This document shows, one piece after another, positions 44,630 through 52,204 of a stretch of 52,204 nt of DNA. A program made the translations under genes and the position numbers. Position 1 is the stretch's first letter. Each line of letters begins with the position of its first letter. The notes below the pieces were generated by a model, which was not told the origin of the DNA, searched no databases, and saw only the letters and a list, made by a program, of their open reading frames with translations. The stretch is from Planctomycetota bacterium (GTDB lineage: Bacteria > Planctomycetota > JAFGQW01): positions 1 through 52,204 of the forward strand of contig JAFGQW010000368.1 of assembly GCA_016935485.1 (NCBI GenBank). The letters run 5' to 3'.

Positions 44630-45579
44630 GCGCCGCGCACGACTACTCGCTCGTCGTGATGACCCGCAACCGCCCCGGCCCCCTCGCGCGCTGCCTCGAG
44701 TCGATCGCGCGGCTGCGCCGCGGTCCTTTGCGTCCCGAGGTCGTGGTGGTCGACGACGGCTCGGATCCCCCGGCCCGCGACGTGATCGAGCGCTTCCCGT
44801 CGCTCGAGGTCATCGCGGTCACTCAGCCCCATCGGGGCGTCGCCGCGGCCCGGAACGTCGGGCTCGCGCGCGCGCGCGGCACCTTCGTCGCCTTCATCGC
44901 CGACGACTACGTCCTGCCCGCGACCTACCTCGAGGACGTGGACGCGTTCTTCCGCGACCACCCGGACGCCGAGGTCATCACGCACCACATCGCGCCGCGG
45001 GGTCCGGCGCTGCTCCGTCCGGTCCAGCAGCTCTACCTCGATCTCGTGATCGGCCAGGAGGTGCCGCCCGGGGAGGCCGGGCCGGAAGTCGTCCGGAGCT
45101 TCACGCTGCCCGCCTCGCGGGCCGCTGTGTTCCGGCGGCGGGTCTTCGAGCGCGTGGGACTCTTCGACGAGCGTCTCCGCGTGGGCGAGGACGGCGAGCT
45201 CGCGCGGCGGCTGGCGCGCGCCGGAATCCCGGTCCACCTCTTCCTCCGCAAGCGCATCCTCCATCACGACGCGCGGACCTCGCTCGACTACTTCCGCCAG
45301 CGGATCCGCTACGGCCGGAGCTATGTCCGCGCGGGCCTCGCGGGCCCCGCGCTCCAGGACCTCTCCAGCCGCCGGTTCGCGGCCGCCATGCTCGGGCGGC
45401 TGAGGCGGCAGCTCCCGCGGTGGTGGGAGGTCTCCGGCCGCCTCGGTCTCCGGCCCCGCTTCCTCGCGCTCGCGCCGTTCCTGCTGCTGTTCCTCGCCCT
45501 GTTCTACTTCGGCGCGTTGCTGGAGTTCCGCGCGGCCCACCGCGTCCGGGAAGCGGGGAGGCGAGCGAACGGCACATGA
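44626..45579 (+). CDS. Glycosyltransferase family 2 protein with C-terminal membrane helix
   Basis: A 317-residue GT2 enzyme. SLVVMTRNRPGPLARCLESI, EVVVVDDGSDPPARDVIERF, GVAAARNVGLARARGTFVAF and IADDYVLPATYLE supply the nucleotide-sugar site and the DDY variant of DxD, and VGLFDERLRVGEDGELARRL the ED motif near the acceptor. It ends with a hydrophobic segment (APFLLLFLALFYFGALLEFR) that anchors it to the inner membrane. It is translated by overlap with the nucleotidyltransferase (ATGA). The likely role is polymerisation or decoration of a surface glycan on a lipid carrier. No Wzx, Wzy or ABC exporter is in the window. Confidence 0.9.
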   Translation: MSAAHDYSLVVMTRNRPGPLARCLESIARLRRGPLRPEVVVVDDGSDPPARDVIERFPSLEVIAVTQPHRGVAAARNVGLARARGTFVAFIADDYVLPATYLEDVDAFFRDHPDAEVITHHIAPRGPALLRPVQQLYLDLVIGQEVPPGEAGPEVVRSFTLPASRAAVFRRRVFERVGLFDERLRVGEDGELARRLARAGIPVHLFLRKRILHHDARTSLDYFRQRIRYGRSYVRAGLAGPALQDLSSRRFAAAMLGRLRRQLPRWWEVSGRLGLRPRFLALAPFLLLFLALFYFGALLEFRAAHRVREAGRRANGT

Positions 45580-45744
45580 GTTCCCCTTCCCCCCGCTTCC
45601 GGCGGGCGCGCCGCCGTACTCGTGGGCGGGCGTGACACAGCACGCGCGCACCCGGCCCGCGCCCTCGAGCAGGCTCTCGCGGCGGAGCGACCGGCGCGCC
45701 GCTGACGACGCCCGCGCTTGCTCCGGTGCGACCACCATGCTCTC

Positions 45745-47523
45745 ATGGCCCCCATGACCGTGCTGCACCCCCTGGATCTCGCCGTCATCGCCATCTACCT
45801 CGTGGGGATCCTCGCCCTGGGCATGGCCTTCCGACGTCGCGCCAGCCGCGATGCGACCAGCTACTTCCTCGCGCGGCGCTCGCTGCCGTGGTGGATCCTC
45901 GGCACCAGCATGGCGGCGACCACCTTCGCCGCCGACACGCCGCTAGCGGTCACGGGCTTCGTGCGGGACCACGGCATCTGGTTCAACTGGTTCGGCTGGC
46001 ACTACGTCCTGGGCCAGACGCTGGCGGTCTTTCTCTTCAGCCGCTTCTGGCGCCGCGCCGGGGTGCTCACCGACAATGAGCTGATCGAGCTGCGCTACGC
46101 CGGCAAGCCCGCGGCCGGACTGCGTGCGTTCAAGGCCTTCTACTTCGCCATCCTCTACAACTTCATCGTCCTGGGCTGGGTCCTCAAGGGCATGGCGACC
46201 GTCGCGGAGACGATCCTCGGGGTCGACCCCACGCTCGCGGTGCTGGCCGGCGCAAGCCTGGCGCTGGCGTACGCGCTGCTGGCCGGCTTCTGGGGCGTCG
46301 CGGTAACGGACGTCCTGCAGTTCCTGCTGGCGATGGCCGGCTCGATCCTCCTCGCCGTGATCGCCATCACCCGCATCGGGGGCATCACGGAGCTCAAGAC
46401 CCGGCTGCTGGAGTCCCCGCTCTCCACTGCCGATACGCTCGCCGTCGTTCCCGGCGGGGGCCTCGGCCTCGAGGACAACTTCTTTCGCTTCCTGGTCTTC
46501 GTCACGGTGATGTGGTGGGCGACGCACAACGCCGACGGCGGCGGCTACCTGATCCAGCGCATGGCCGCCGCCCGCAACGAGCGCGACGCCCGCGCGGCGA
46601 CGCTCTGGTACGTGATCGCGGTCAATGCCGTGCGCTACTGGCCGTGGATCCTGGCGGCGCTCGCGTCGCTGGTGCTGCTGCCGGCGTCGGCCGTGGGCGA
46701 GAACTCCGAGGCGGCCTATCCCCTTCTCATCCGCGAGCTGCTGGGACCGGGGCTGGTGGGGCTGATGCTGGTGAGCTTCCTGGCGGCCTTCATGTCCACC
46801 ATCGACACGCACTTGAACTGGGGCGCGAGCTACCTGACGAGCGACATCTATCTCCGCTTCCTGCGCCCGCAGGCCACTGCGCGCGAAACGGTCATCGTCG
46901 CCAAGTGCTGCGTGGCGGCCATGATGGTGATGGCCGCGGTGGTGGCTCACTTCCTGACCAACATCGCCACGGCGTGGCTCTTCGTCTGGGCGATGGGCGC
47001 GGGCATCGGACCGGTGCTCATCCTGCGCTGGTTCTGGTGGCGGATCAACGCCTGGAGCGAGATCGCCGCCCTCGGCTCGAGCGTGCTGATCGCGCTGGGC
47101 TTCGAGGTCGCCAGCGCCGCGCAGGCAGGCGCCGCGTACCGCCTGTTCTCGACGCCGCTCAACATCAGCGGCCTGGTCCTTGCGACCCACCACAAAGCCC
47201 TGGTCCTGGTGCCGGTGAGCGTGCTCGTCTGGCTCGCCGTGACCCTGGCGACCCGCCCCGTGCCGCCGGCCCAGCTTGCCGCGTTCTTCCGGCGGGTGCG
47301 TCCCGGCGGCGCGTGGCGACCCGTGGCGCACCGGTGCGCGGATGTCGTTCCGGACGGTCTGAACCGACACACGGTGCTGGCCTGGCTGGGCGGAGTCGCG
47401 CTGGTCTACGGCCTGCTGTTCGGCCTGGGCAAGCTGCTTCTGGGCGAAGCAGGGCCGGCCGCCCTGCTCTTCGTGCTGGCGATCGCAGGCATGGTGCCGG
47501 TCGTGAGGGAGCTCAGGAGGTGA
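45745..47523 (+). CDS. Sodium:solute symporter (SSS) family protein
   Basis: A 592-residue polytopic protein of the SSS family (LeuT fold, about 13 or more membrane segments), which imports sugars, amino acids, nucleosides, carboxylates or ions with Na+. Family features are YFLARRSLPWWILGTSMAAT near the start, TLAVFLFSRFWRRAGVLTDNELIELRYAG, VLQFLLAMAGSILL, and SFLAAFMSTIDTHLNWGASY, the SSS sodium-site helix. The start is the ATG at MAPMTVLHP; the track begins 9 codons earlier at a TTG. The cytoplasmic loop near 540 is charged. Substrate unknown. Confidence 0.9.
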   Translation: MAPMTVLHPLDLAVIAIYLVGILALGMAFRRRASRDATSYFLARRSLPWWILGTSMAATTFAADTPLAVTGFVRDHGIWFNWFGWHYVLGQTLAVFLFSRFWRRAGVLTDNELIELRYAGKPAAGLRAFKAFYFAILYNFIVLGWVLKGMATVAETILGVDPTLAVLAGASLALAYALLAGFWGVAVTDVLQFLLAMAGSILLAVIAITRIGGITELKTRLLESPLSTADTLAVVPGGGLGLEDNFFRFLVFVTVMWWATHNADGGGYLIQRMAAARNERDARAATLWYVIAVNAVRYWPWILAALASLVLLPASAVGENSEAAYPLLIRELLGPGLVGLMLVSFLAAFMSTIDTHLNWGASYLTSDIYLRFLRPQATARETVIVAKCCVAAMMVMAAVVAHFLTNIATAWLFVWAMGAGIGPVLILRWFWWRINAWSEIAALGSSVLIALGFEVASAAQAGAAYRLFSTPLNISGLVLATHHKALVLVPVSVLVWLAVTLATRPVPPAQLAAFFRRVRPGGAWRPVAHRCADVVPDGLNRHTVLAWLGGVALVYGLLFGLGKLLLGEAGPAALLFVLAIAGMVPVVRELRR

Positions 47524-47546
47524 GATCCCGGGCTGCGCACCAGCAA

Positions 47547-47565
47547 GGTCCGGTGCCCCCGGACC
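47547..47565 (+). terminator. Hairpin after the SSS symporter gene
   Basis: GGTCCGG and CCGGACC form a perfect 7-bp stem with loop TGCCC, 23 nt past the stop. There is no U-tract. The 243-nt gap to the DtxR-FeoA gene then continues without other obvious features. Confidence 0.45.
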
Positions 47566-47766
47566 GCGTCCGAGCAGCTCCCGACACCGCCATGCCGCCC
47601 GTTCCGAGGCGACGCCGGCACCAATGCTGCCGTCACAAGTCGCTACACAGTCAGAGGTTATCGCCCGCATTGAAACCTCCGACCCATCCGGCGGACAATT
47701 CCCGCGCGCCTCTCGAGCGGTCAAGACCCCCCGGAGGCGGCCTGTTCTTCACGCCCGAGGTCCGTC

Positions 47767-48807
47767 ATGGCTGAGCACCCCGTCCTCCTGCTGCTCGGCG
47801 CAGCGCTGTCCGTGGCGCTCGCGCTGCTGTTCTTCCGGCCGCGCCAGGGGCTGGTATTCCGCTGGATCCGGCTCAGCCGCAGCGGCCGGCAGGTCCTGAT
47901 GGAGGATGCCCTGAAGCACCTCCACGACTGCGAGTACGTGGGCCGCACCGCCACGCTCCACAGCCTGTCGGGCGCGCTCGAAACCTCGGGCCACCGGGCC
48001 GCAGACCTCGCCGCCCACCTCGAGGCCGGCGGGCTCGTCCACACCTCCGACCGCGGGCTGGAGCTCACCTCCGAAGGGCGCCGCTACGCGCTCAAGGTGA
48101 TCCGCACGCATCGGCTCTGGGAGCGGTTTCTCGCGGACCGCACCGGGCTCAGCGAGAAGGACTGGCATCGAGAGGCCGATCTGCGCGAGCACCGTCTGGG
48201 CCCCGCCGAGGTGGCGCGCCTGGCCCGGCGCCTGGGCGACCCCCGGTTCGATCCCCACGGCGACCCGATCCCGACCTCCCGCGGCGAGATCCCGCCGCGG
48301 CGCGGCCGGCCGCTGCCGGCACTGGCCGCCGGCACGGCCGCGGTCATCGTGCACGTGGAGGACGAACCCGAGGCCGTCTACGCCCAGATTCTCGCCCAGG
48401 GCCTGCACGCCGGCACCCGGATCCGGATTCTCGACGCCTCGGCCGAGCGCATCCGGCTGGAGTCCGACGGCGAGGAGCAGGTGCTCGCGCCGGTCGTCGC
48501 CGCCAACGTGTGGGCAACCCCGCTTCCGGAAGACACCGAGTTCACCGGGCCCCACGAGCGGTTGTCCGCGCTCAAGACCGGCGAAGCCGCCACGATCGTC
48601 GGCCTGGCGCGCGCGTGCCGCGGGCTCGAGCGCCGCCGCCTGCTCGACCTCGGCATCCGCCGCGGCGCCGCGGTGACGGCCGAGCTCCGGGCGCCCGGCG
48701 GGAACCCGACCGCCTACCGCGTCTGCGGGGCGATGCTCGCGCTCCGGCGCGAGCAGGCCGAGCAGATCCAGATCACCCGGAGCCCCGGCGGAGCCAAGAC
48801 CTCATGA
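47767..48807 (+). CDS. Membrane-anchored DtxR-family regulator fused to FeoA domains
   Basis: A 346-residue fusion. An N-terminal membrane helix (LLLLGAALSVALALLFF) comes first, then a DtxR-type winged helix (residues ~42-108, from MEDALKHLHDCEYVGRTATL to YALKVIRTHRLWER), a metal-binding/dimerisation domain (~109-170, HREADLREHRL and DPHGDPIPT), an SH3/FeoA-like domain (~182-255) and a second FeoA-like domain (~264-338, LLDLGIRRGAAVTAELRAPG). DtxR of Corynebacterium binds iron through Cys102 in EACRWEH; here the same place is Asp138 (EADLREH). The gene overlaps feoB by ATGA. It probably regulates feoB transcription or transport, but how a tethered regulator reaches DNA is unknown. GAGG precedes the ATG. 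Confidence 0.85.
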   Translation: MAEHPVLLLLGAALSVALALLFFRPRQGLVFRWIRLSRSGRQVLMEDALKHLHDCEYVGRTATLHSLSGALETSGHRAADLAAHLEAGGLVHTSDRGLELTSEGRRYALKVIRTHRLWERFLADRTGLSEKDWHREADLREHRLGPAEVARLARRLGDPRFDPHGDPIPTSRGEIPPRRGRPLPALAAGTAAVIVHVEDEPEAVYAQILAQGLHAGTRIRILDASAERIRLESDGEEQVLAPVVAANVWATPLPEDTEFTGPHERLSALKTGEAATIVGLARACRGLERRRLLDLGIRRGAAVTAELRAPGGNPTAYRVCGAMLALRREQAEQIQITRSPGGAKTS

Positions 48808-51044
48808 CCGCGCCCAGGCGCGCCTGCGCCGCTTGCCCGGCCCGCGCCGCCCCGCCACGGGGCGCGCCCGGCGTGGACCCGGACCGCGCCGACCACGTCG
48901 TGGCGCTCGCCGGCAATCCGAACACCGGCAAGAGCACCGTGTTCAACGCGCTCACCGGCCTGCGCCAGCACACCGGAAACTGGCCCGGAAAGACCGTCAC
49001 CCGCGCCGAGGGCGCGTTCGTTCACGGGACCAGCAGCTTCAAGCTGGTCGATCTGCCCGGCACGTACTCGCTGCTCGCCGCCAGTCCCGACGAGGAGGTC
49101 GCGCGGGACTTTCTCCTCTTCGGGCGGCCCGACGTGACCGTCATCGTGGTGGACGCCACCCGGCTCGAGCGCAACCTCAATCTCGTCCTCCAGGTCCTCG
49201 AGATCACCGACCGCGCCGTGGTGTGTCTGAACCTCGTCGACGAGGCGGCCCGCCGCGGCCTCGCGGTCGACCCCGAGCAGCTCGCGGCGCGGCTCGGCGT
49301 GCCGGTCGTCCCCACCGCCGCGCGGTACCGCCGCGGCATCGACCGGCTGATCGAGACCATCGCCGGCGTCGCCTCCCGGGAGATCCCGTGCGCCCCGCAC
49401 CGGCTCGGCCGGCAGTCCGCCGCGCTCGACGAGGCGGTCGACACGCTCCGGGCCGACGTCGAGCAGACGTTTCCCGGTCTGCCCAACGCGCGCTGGGTCG
49501 CGCTGAGGCTGCTGGACGGCGACGCCCGGATGACGGAAGCGGTGCGCACCGGCGAGCTCGCCGCGCTGGCGGAGCCGCCGTCCCCGAGCGCCGGCCCGCC
49601 GGCCGCGCTGCCGCTCGCGCGCCCCCCCGGTGACGCCGACGTGCTGGAAGCGGCATCGGCGCTCCGCTGGGAGCTCGGCCCCGATTTTCACGAGCGGCTC
49701 GTGGAAGCCCTGTTCACGGAGGCCGCCGCCATTGCGCGTCCGGTGGTCCGCGAGGACCCGCGTGGTCCGCGCGACGGCCTGGACCGCAAGCTCGACCGCT
49801 GGCTCACCGGCCGCACGACGGGATTGCCGATCATGGTCGGCCTGCTTGCCGTCGTGCTCTGGCTGACGATCGAGGGCGCCAACGTCCCCTCGGCGGCGCT
49901 GAGCGCGCTGCTGCTCGACACGATCCACCCGCTGCTCCGGGAGGGCGGCGCCGCCGCGGGGCTTCCCGCCTGGCTCGGCGGTCTGCTGTTCGACGGCATG
50001 TATCTCGCCACGGCCTGGGTGGTGAGTGTGATGCTGCCGCCCATGGCGATCTTCTTCCCGCTGTTCACGCTGCTCGAGGATTTCGGCTACCTGCCGCGCG
50101 TCGCGTTCAATCTCGACCGCATGTTCCAGCGCGTGGGCGGCCACGGCAAGCAGGCGCTCAGCATGTGCATGGGGCTCGGCTGCAACGCCGCCGGCGTGAT
50201 CGCGACGCGGATCATCGACAGCCCGCGGGAACGGCTCATCGCGATCCTCACCAACAACTTCGCGCTCTGCAACGGGCGCTGGCCGACCCAGATCCTGATC
50301 GCGACCATCTTCATCGGCGCGCTCGTGCCCTCCTACCTGGCAGGCCCGGCCGCCGCGGCCGCGGTGGTGCTCGTAGCGCTGGCGGGCATGGGGCTCACCT
50401 TCCTGGTGTCCTGGGGACTGTCACGCACCGTGCTCCGCGGCGAGGCGTCGGCGTTCTACCTGGAGCTCCCTCCCTACCGCCCGCCGCGCCTCCTCCAGAC
50501 GCTCTACACCTCGCTCATCGACCGGACCGTGTTCGTGCTGTGGCGGGCGGTCGTCTTCGCGCTGCCGGCCGGCGCTGTCATCTGGCTGATCGGCAACGTC
50601 TCCCTCGGCGGCGAGGCGATCGCCGCCCATCTCATTCACGGTTTCGATCCGATCGGCCTGTTGATCGGGCTCAACGGCGTGATCCTGCTCGCCTACGTGG
50701 TGGCGATTCCCGCCAACGAGATCGTCATCCCGACGGTGCTGATGCTGACGGTGGTGGCGGCGGGGCTGCCGGGCGTCGGCCAGGAGGCGGGCGTCATGTT
50801 CGAGCTGGAATCGGCGGCCGATACCGGCGCACTGCTCCGGGCGAGCGGCTGGACCGTGCTCACCGCGGTGAACCTGATGCTCTTCAGCCTGGTTCACAAT
50901 CCGTGCTCGACCACGCTCTACACCATCTACAAGGAAACGCGCAGCGCCCGCTGGACCGCCGTCGCCGCTCTGCTCCCGCTCGCCCTCGGCGTGGCGCTCT
51001 GCTTTACCGTGGCGCAGGTCTGGCGGATCTTCGCCGGCAGCTGA
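48804..51044 (+). CDS. feoB: Ferrous iron transporter FeoB
   Basis: A 746-residue inner-membrane iron(II) transporter with an N-terminal GTPase: G1 GNPNTGKST (from residue 37), G3 DLPGTYSL, G4 NLVDEA, then a guanine-dissociation-inhibitor-like helical region to ~330 and about ten membrane segments with the two Gate motifs (CMGLGCNAAGV, and FALCNGRWPTQI preceded by TNN). A short Cys-rich leader (RRACAACPAR) precedes the G domain. The start overlaps the upstream DtxR-FeoA stop (ATGA), so FeoA-like domains are supplied by that gene. No separate feoA or feoC is present. Repeat module L6 begins just after the stop. Confidence 0.95.
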   Translation: MTAPRRACAACPARAAPPRGAPGVDPDRADHVVALAGNPNTGKSTVFNALTGLRQHTGNWPGKTVTRAEGAFVHGTSSFKLVDLPGTYSLLAASPDEEVARDFLLFGRPDVTVIVVDATRLERNLNLVLQVLEITDRAVVCLNLVDEAARRGLAVDPEQLAARLGVPVVPTAARYRRGIDRLIETIAGVASREIPCAPHRLGRQSAALDEAVDTLRADVEQTFPGLPNARWVALRLLDGDARMTEAVRTGELAALAEPPSPSAGPPAALPLARPPGDADVLEAASALRWELGPDFHERLVEALFTEAAAIARPVVREDPRGPRDGLDRKLDRWLTGRTTGLPIMVGLLAVVLWLTIEGANVPSAALSALLLDTIHPLLREGGAAAGLPAWLGGLLFDGMYLATAWVVSVMLPPMAIFFPLFTLLEDFGYLPRVAFNLDRMFQRVGGHGKQALSMCMGLGCNAAGVIATRIIDSPRERLIAILTNNFALCNGRWPTQILIATIFIGALVPSYLAGPAAAAAVVLVALAGMGLTFLVSWGLSRTVLRGEASAFYLELPPYRPPRLLQTLYTSLIDRTVFVLWRAVVFALPAGAVIWLIGNVSLGGEAIAAHLIHGFDPIGLLIGLNGVILLAYVVAIPANEIVIPTVLMLTVVAAGLPGVGQEAGVMFELESAADTGALLRASGWTVLTAVNLMLFSLVHNPCSTTLYTIYKETRSARWTAVAALLPLALGVALCFTVAQVWRIFAGS

Positions 51045-51215
51045 CGGCGGGCCGGGGCGGGGTGGTCGCGGATGCGGGCGGTGACGGGGTCGGCGCGGTG
51101 GTGTTCAACACGAAGGACACGAAGGCAAGACGAAGAACACGAAGAAGAGGAAAAGGGAAGAAGAGGAAGAAGTCGGGGACGAGTACGAGGATGACGACGA
51201 AGAGGAGCGACGACC

Positions 51216-51440
51216 GGGGTCTGACCCCGGGCCCGGGTGCGGGTGCGGGTGCGGGTCGCGCGCGCGAAACGCGCGCGCTCGGGTGGCGCGGGCGGACGGC
51301 GCCCGCGGTGACGACCGGGGTCTGACGCCGTTCCGCTCCGGAACGGGGTCTGACCCCGGGCCCGGGTGCGGGTGCGGGTGCGGGTCGCGCGCGCGGAATG
51401 CGCGCGCTCGGGTGGCGCGGGCGGACGGCGCCCGCGGGGC
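51216..51440. repeat. Tandem ~129-nt duplication inside module L6
   Basis: GGGGTCTGACCCC followed by GGGCCCGGGTGCGGGTGCGG occurs at 51216 and again at 51345. About 92 nt after each copy match almost base for base (GAAACGC versus GGAATGC is the clearest change). The full palindrome A at 51317-51357 bridges the two. Confidence 0.8.
51317..51357. repeat. Palindrome A, full copy, reversed
   Basis: The reverse complement of the 41-nt palindrome at 6625, except that the centre reads CTC rather than CTT. It is followed by GGGCCCGGG. Confidence 0.8.
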
Positions 51441-51478
51441 GCCCGCGGAACGTCGCCTTGCCAATGGCCCGGGCGATT

Positions 51479-51493
51479 GGCTAACTGTTAGCC
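51479..51493. promoter_or_regulatory. Small inverted repeat upstream of topA
   Basis: GGCTAA-CTG-TTAGCC is a perfect 6-bp inverted repeat, less GC-rich than its surroundings, 91 nt before the topA start. It could be an operator or part of a promoter. It does not match the DtxR consensus in orientation. Confidence 0.3.
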
Positions 51494-51584
51494 CTCCCCG
51501 CCGCGAGTGCCCGGACGCCAGACGTTCCGGCCCGAGCCGGGGCGAAGGCATGCCCGGGCGGGCCGGCAACAAGGAGGCGGCGTC

Positions 51585-52204
51585 ATGCCCAAGCGACTCG
51601 TGATCGTCGAGTCTCCCACCAAGGCGCGCACCCTGCGCCGTTTCCTCGGCCAGGACTACCTCGTCGAATCCAGCCTCGGCCACATCCGCGACCTGCCCGC
51701 GAGCGCCGCCGAGATTCCCGAGGCCCTGCGCAAGGAACCGTGGGCCCGGCTCGGCGTCAACGTCGACGATGCCTTCACCCCCATCTACATCGTCCAGCCC
51801 GACAAGAAGAAGATCATCCGCGAGCTCCAGACCCGGCTCAAGCAGGCCGACGAGCTCCTGCTCGCCACCGACGAGGACCGCGAGGGCGAGGCGATCAGCT
51901 GGCACCTCGTCGAGGTGCTGCGCCCCAGGGTGCCGCTGCGGCGCATGGTCTTTCACGAGATCACGCGCGAGGCGATCCTGGCCGCGCTGGACACCACCCG
52001 CGCGGTGGACGAGCATCTGGTGGAGGCCTATCGAGCCCGGCGCATCGTCGACCGGCTCTACGGCTACGAGGTCTCGCCGGTGCTGTGGCGGAAGATCGCG
52101 CCGCGGCTGTCGGCCGGCCGCGTGCAGAGCGTCGCGATCCGCATCATCGTCGAGCGCGAGCTGGAGCGGATGCGCTTCCGGTCCGCCCGCTACTGGGACC
52201 TCGC
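51585..52204 (+). CDS. topA: DNA topoisomerase I, 5' part, cut by the window end
   Basis: The first ~206 residues of a type IA topoisomerase, which relaxes negative supercoils. The Toprim opening [18 protein letters not shown], the second acidic motif [15 protein letters not shown], and the start of the core domain ([35 protein letters not shown]) are clear. The catalytic tyrosine lies beyond the window. AAGGAGG precedes the ATG by 7 nt. It stands alone after repeat module L6. Confidence 0.96.
   Translation, partial: MPKRLVIVESPTKARTLRRFLGQDYLVESSLGHIRDLPASAAEIPEALRKEPWARLGVNVDDAFTPIYIVQPDKKKIIRELQTRLKQADELLLATDEDREGEAISWHLVEVLRPRVPLRRMVFHEITREAILAALDTTRAVDEHLVEAYRARRIVDRLYGYEVSPVLWRKIAPRLSAGRVQSVAIRIIVERELERMRFRSARYWDL

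Larger units (their letters stand above)
51070..51475. repeat. Composite intergenic repeat module, copy L6, opposite orientation
   Basis: The 540-nt gap between feoB and topA is mostly this module, reversed relative to L1-L4. It starts GGTGACGGGGTCGGCGCGGT, then GTTCAACACGAAGGACACGAAG and a purine-rich tract (51103-51185), a collapsed palindrome A (51216-51228), GCGGGTGCGGGT repeats, GCGCGC palindromic sequence and CGCCCGCGG. A full palindrome A (51317-51357) and a second copy of the GC-rich part follow. Confidence 0.88.

Noticed and set aside
51479-51493. DtxR operator upstream of topA
   Set aside because: The inverted repeat is GGCTAA...TTAGCC, opposite in orientation to the TTAGG...CCTAA half-sites, and it precedes topA rather than feoB.

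Overview
The window is very GC-rich chromosomal DNA from a Gram-negative bacterium. It carries the outer-membrane lipid transport set MlaE/F/D, several lipoproteins and many secreted proteins. I infer a deep, high-GC Planctomycetota lineage, at moderate confidence. The reasons are a solitary rpsD outside the alpha operon, an orphan groES, and several secreted proteins that share a C-terminal beta-rich module I associate with such genomes. Other high-GC phyla such as Myxococcota cannot be excluded from the sequence alone. I found no tRNA, rRNA, CRISPR array, prophage or intact insertion sequence.

Layout. 1-4.3 kb: MFS transporter, a Spy/HEAT-like periplasmic protein and a polytopic membrane protein. 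4.3-6.3 kb: rpsD and a DUF2891 protein. 6.8-14.7 kb: C25 (gingipain-like) peptidase, a secreted propeller-like protein, a HAD phosphatase, galactokinase and a secreted beta-helix protein, broken up by repeat-filled intergenic regions. 14.7-17 kb: MurJ lipid II flippase and a macro-domain protein. 17.1-21.5 kb: a tight operon of RsbW-like ATPase, STAS protein, MlaE, MlaF, MlaD and a TPR lipoprotein. 21.5-31 kb: DUF2203, PAP2, DUF4397 lipoprotein, secreted propeller, orphan DNA methyltransferase, an ISAzo13 transposase remnant, a secreted protein and an M50 peptidase. 31.2-34.5 kb: NYN/PIN-like protein, isoprenylcysteine-type methyltransferase and an ALDH7-type dehydrogenase. 34.7-38.9 kb: MoxR ATPase with a transglutaminase-like protein lacking its cysteine, then a lone response regulator and groES. 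39-45.6 kb: DUF2330 protein, then a probable surface-glycan cluster (GT-A enzyme, glutaminase-dead asparagine-synthetase homologue, nucleotidyltransferase, GT2). 45.7-51 kb: SSS symporter, membrane-anchored DtxR-FeoA regulator and FeoB. 51.6 kb to the end: the start of topA.

Two things stand out. First, a composite non-coding module is scattered through at least five intergenic regions. It combines palindromes built on GGGGTCAGACCCC, palindromes built on TGCAACTTC...GAAGTTGCA, GTGCTC hexamer runs and CACGAAG-type repeats. At galK it supplies the stop codon. Second, several operons show unusual wiring: a putative serine-kinase/STAS pair on the Mla lipid transporter, a pseudo-transglutaminase with MoxR, a response regulator ahead of orphan groES, and an asparagine-synthetase homologue inside a glycosyltransferase cluster. 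All functions are read from motifs by eye; no database search was possible.
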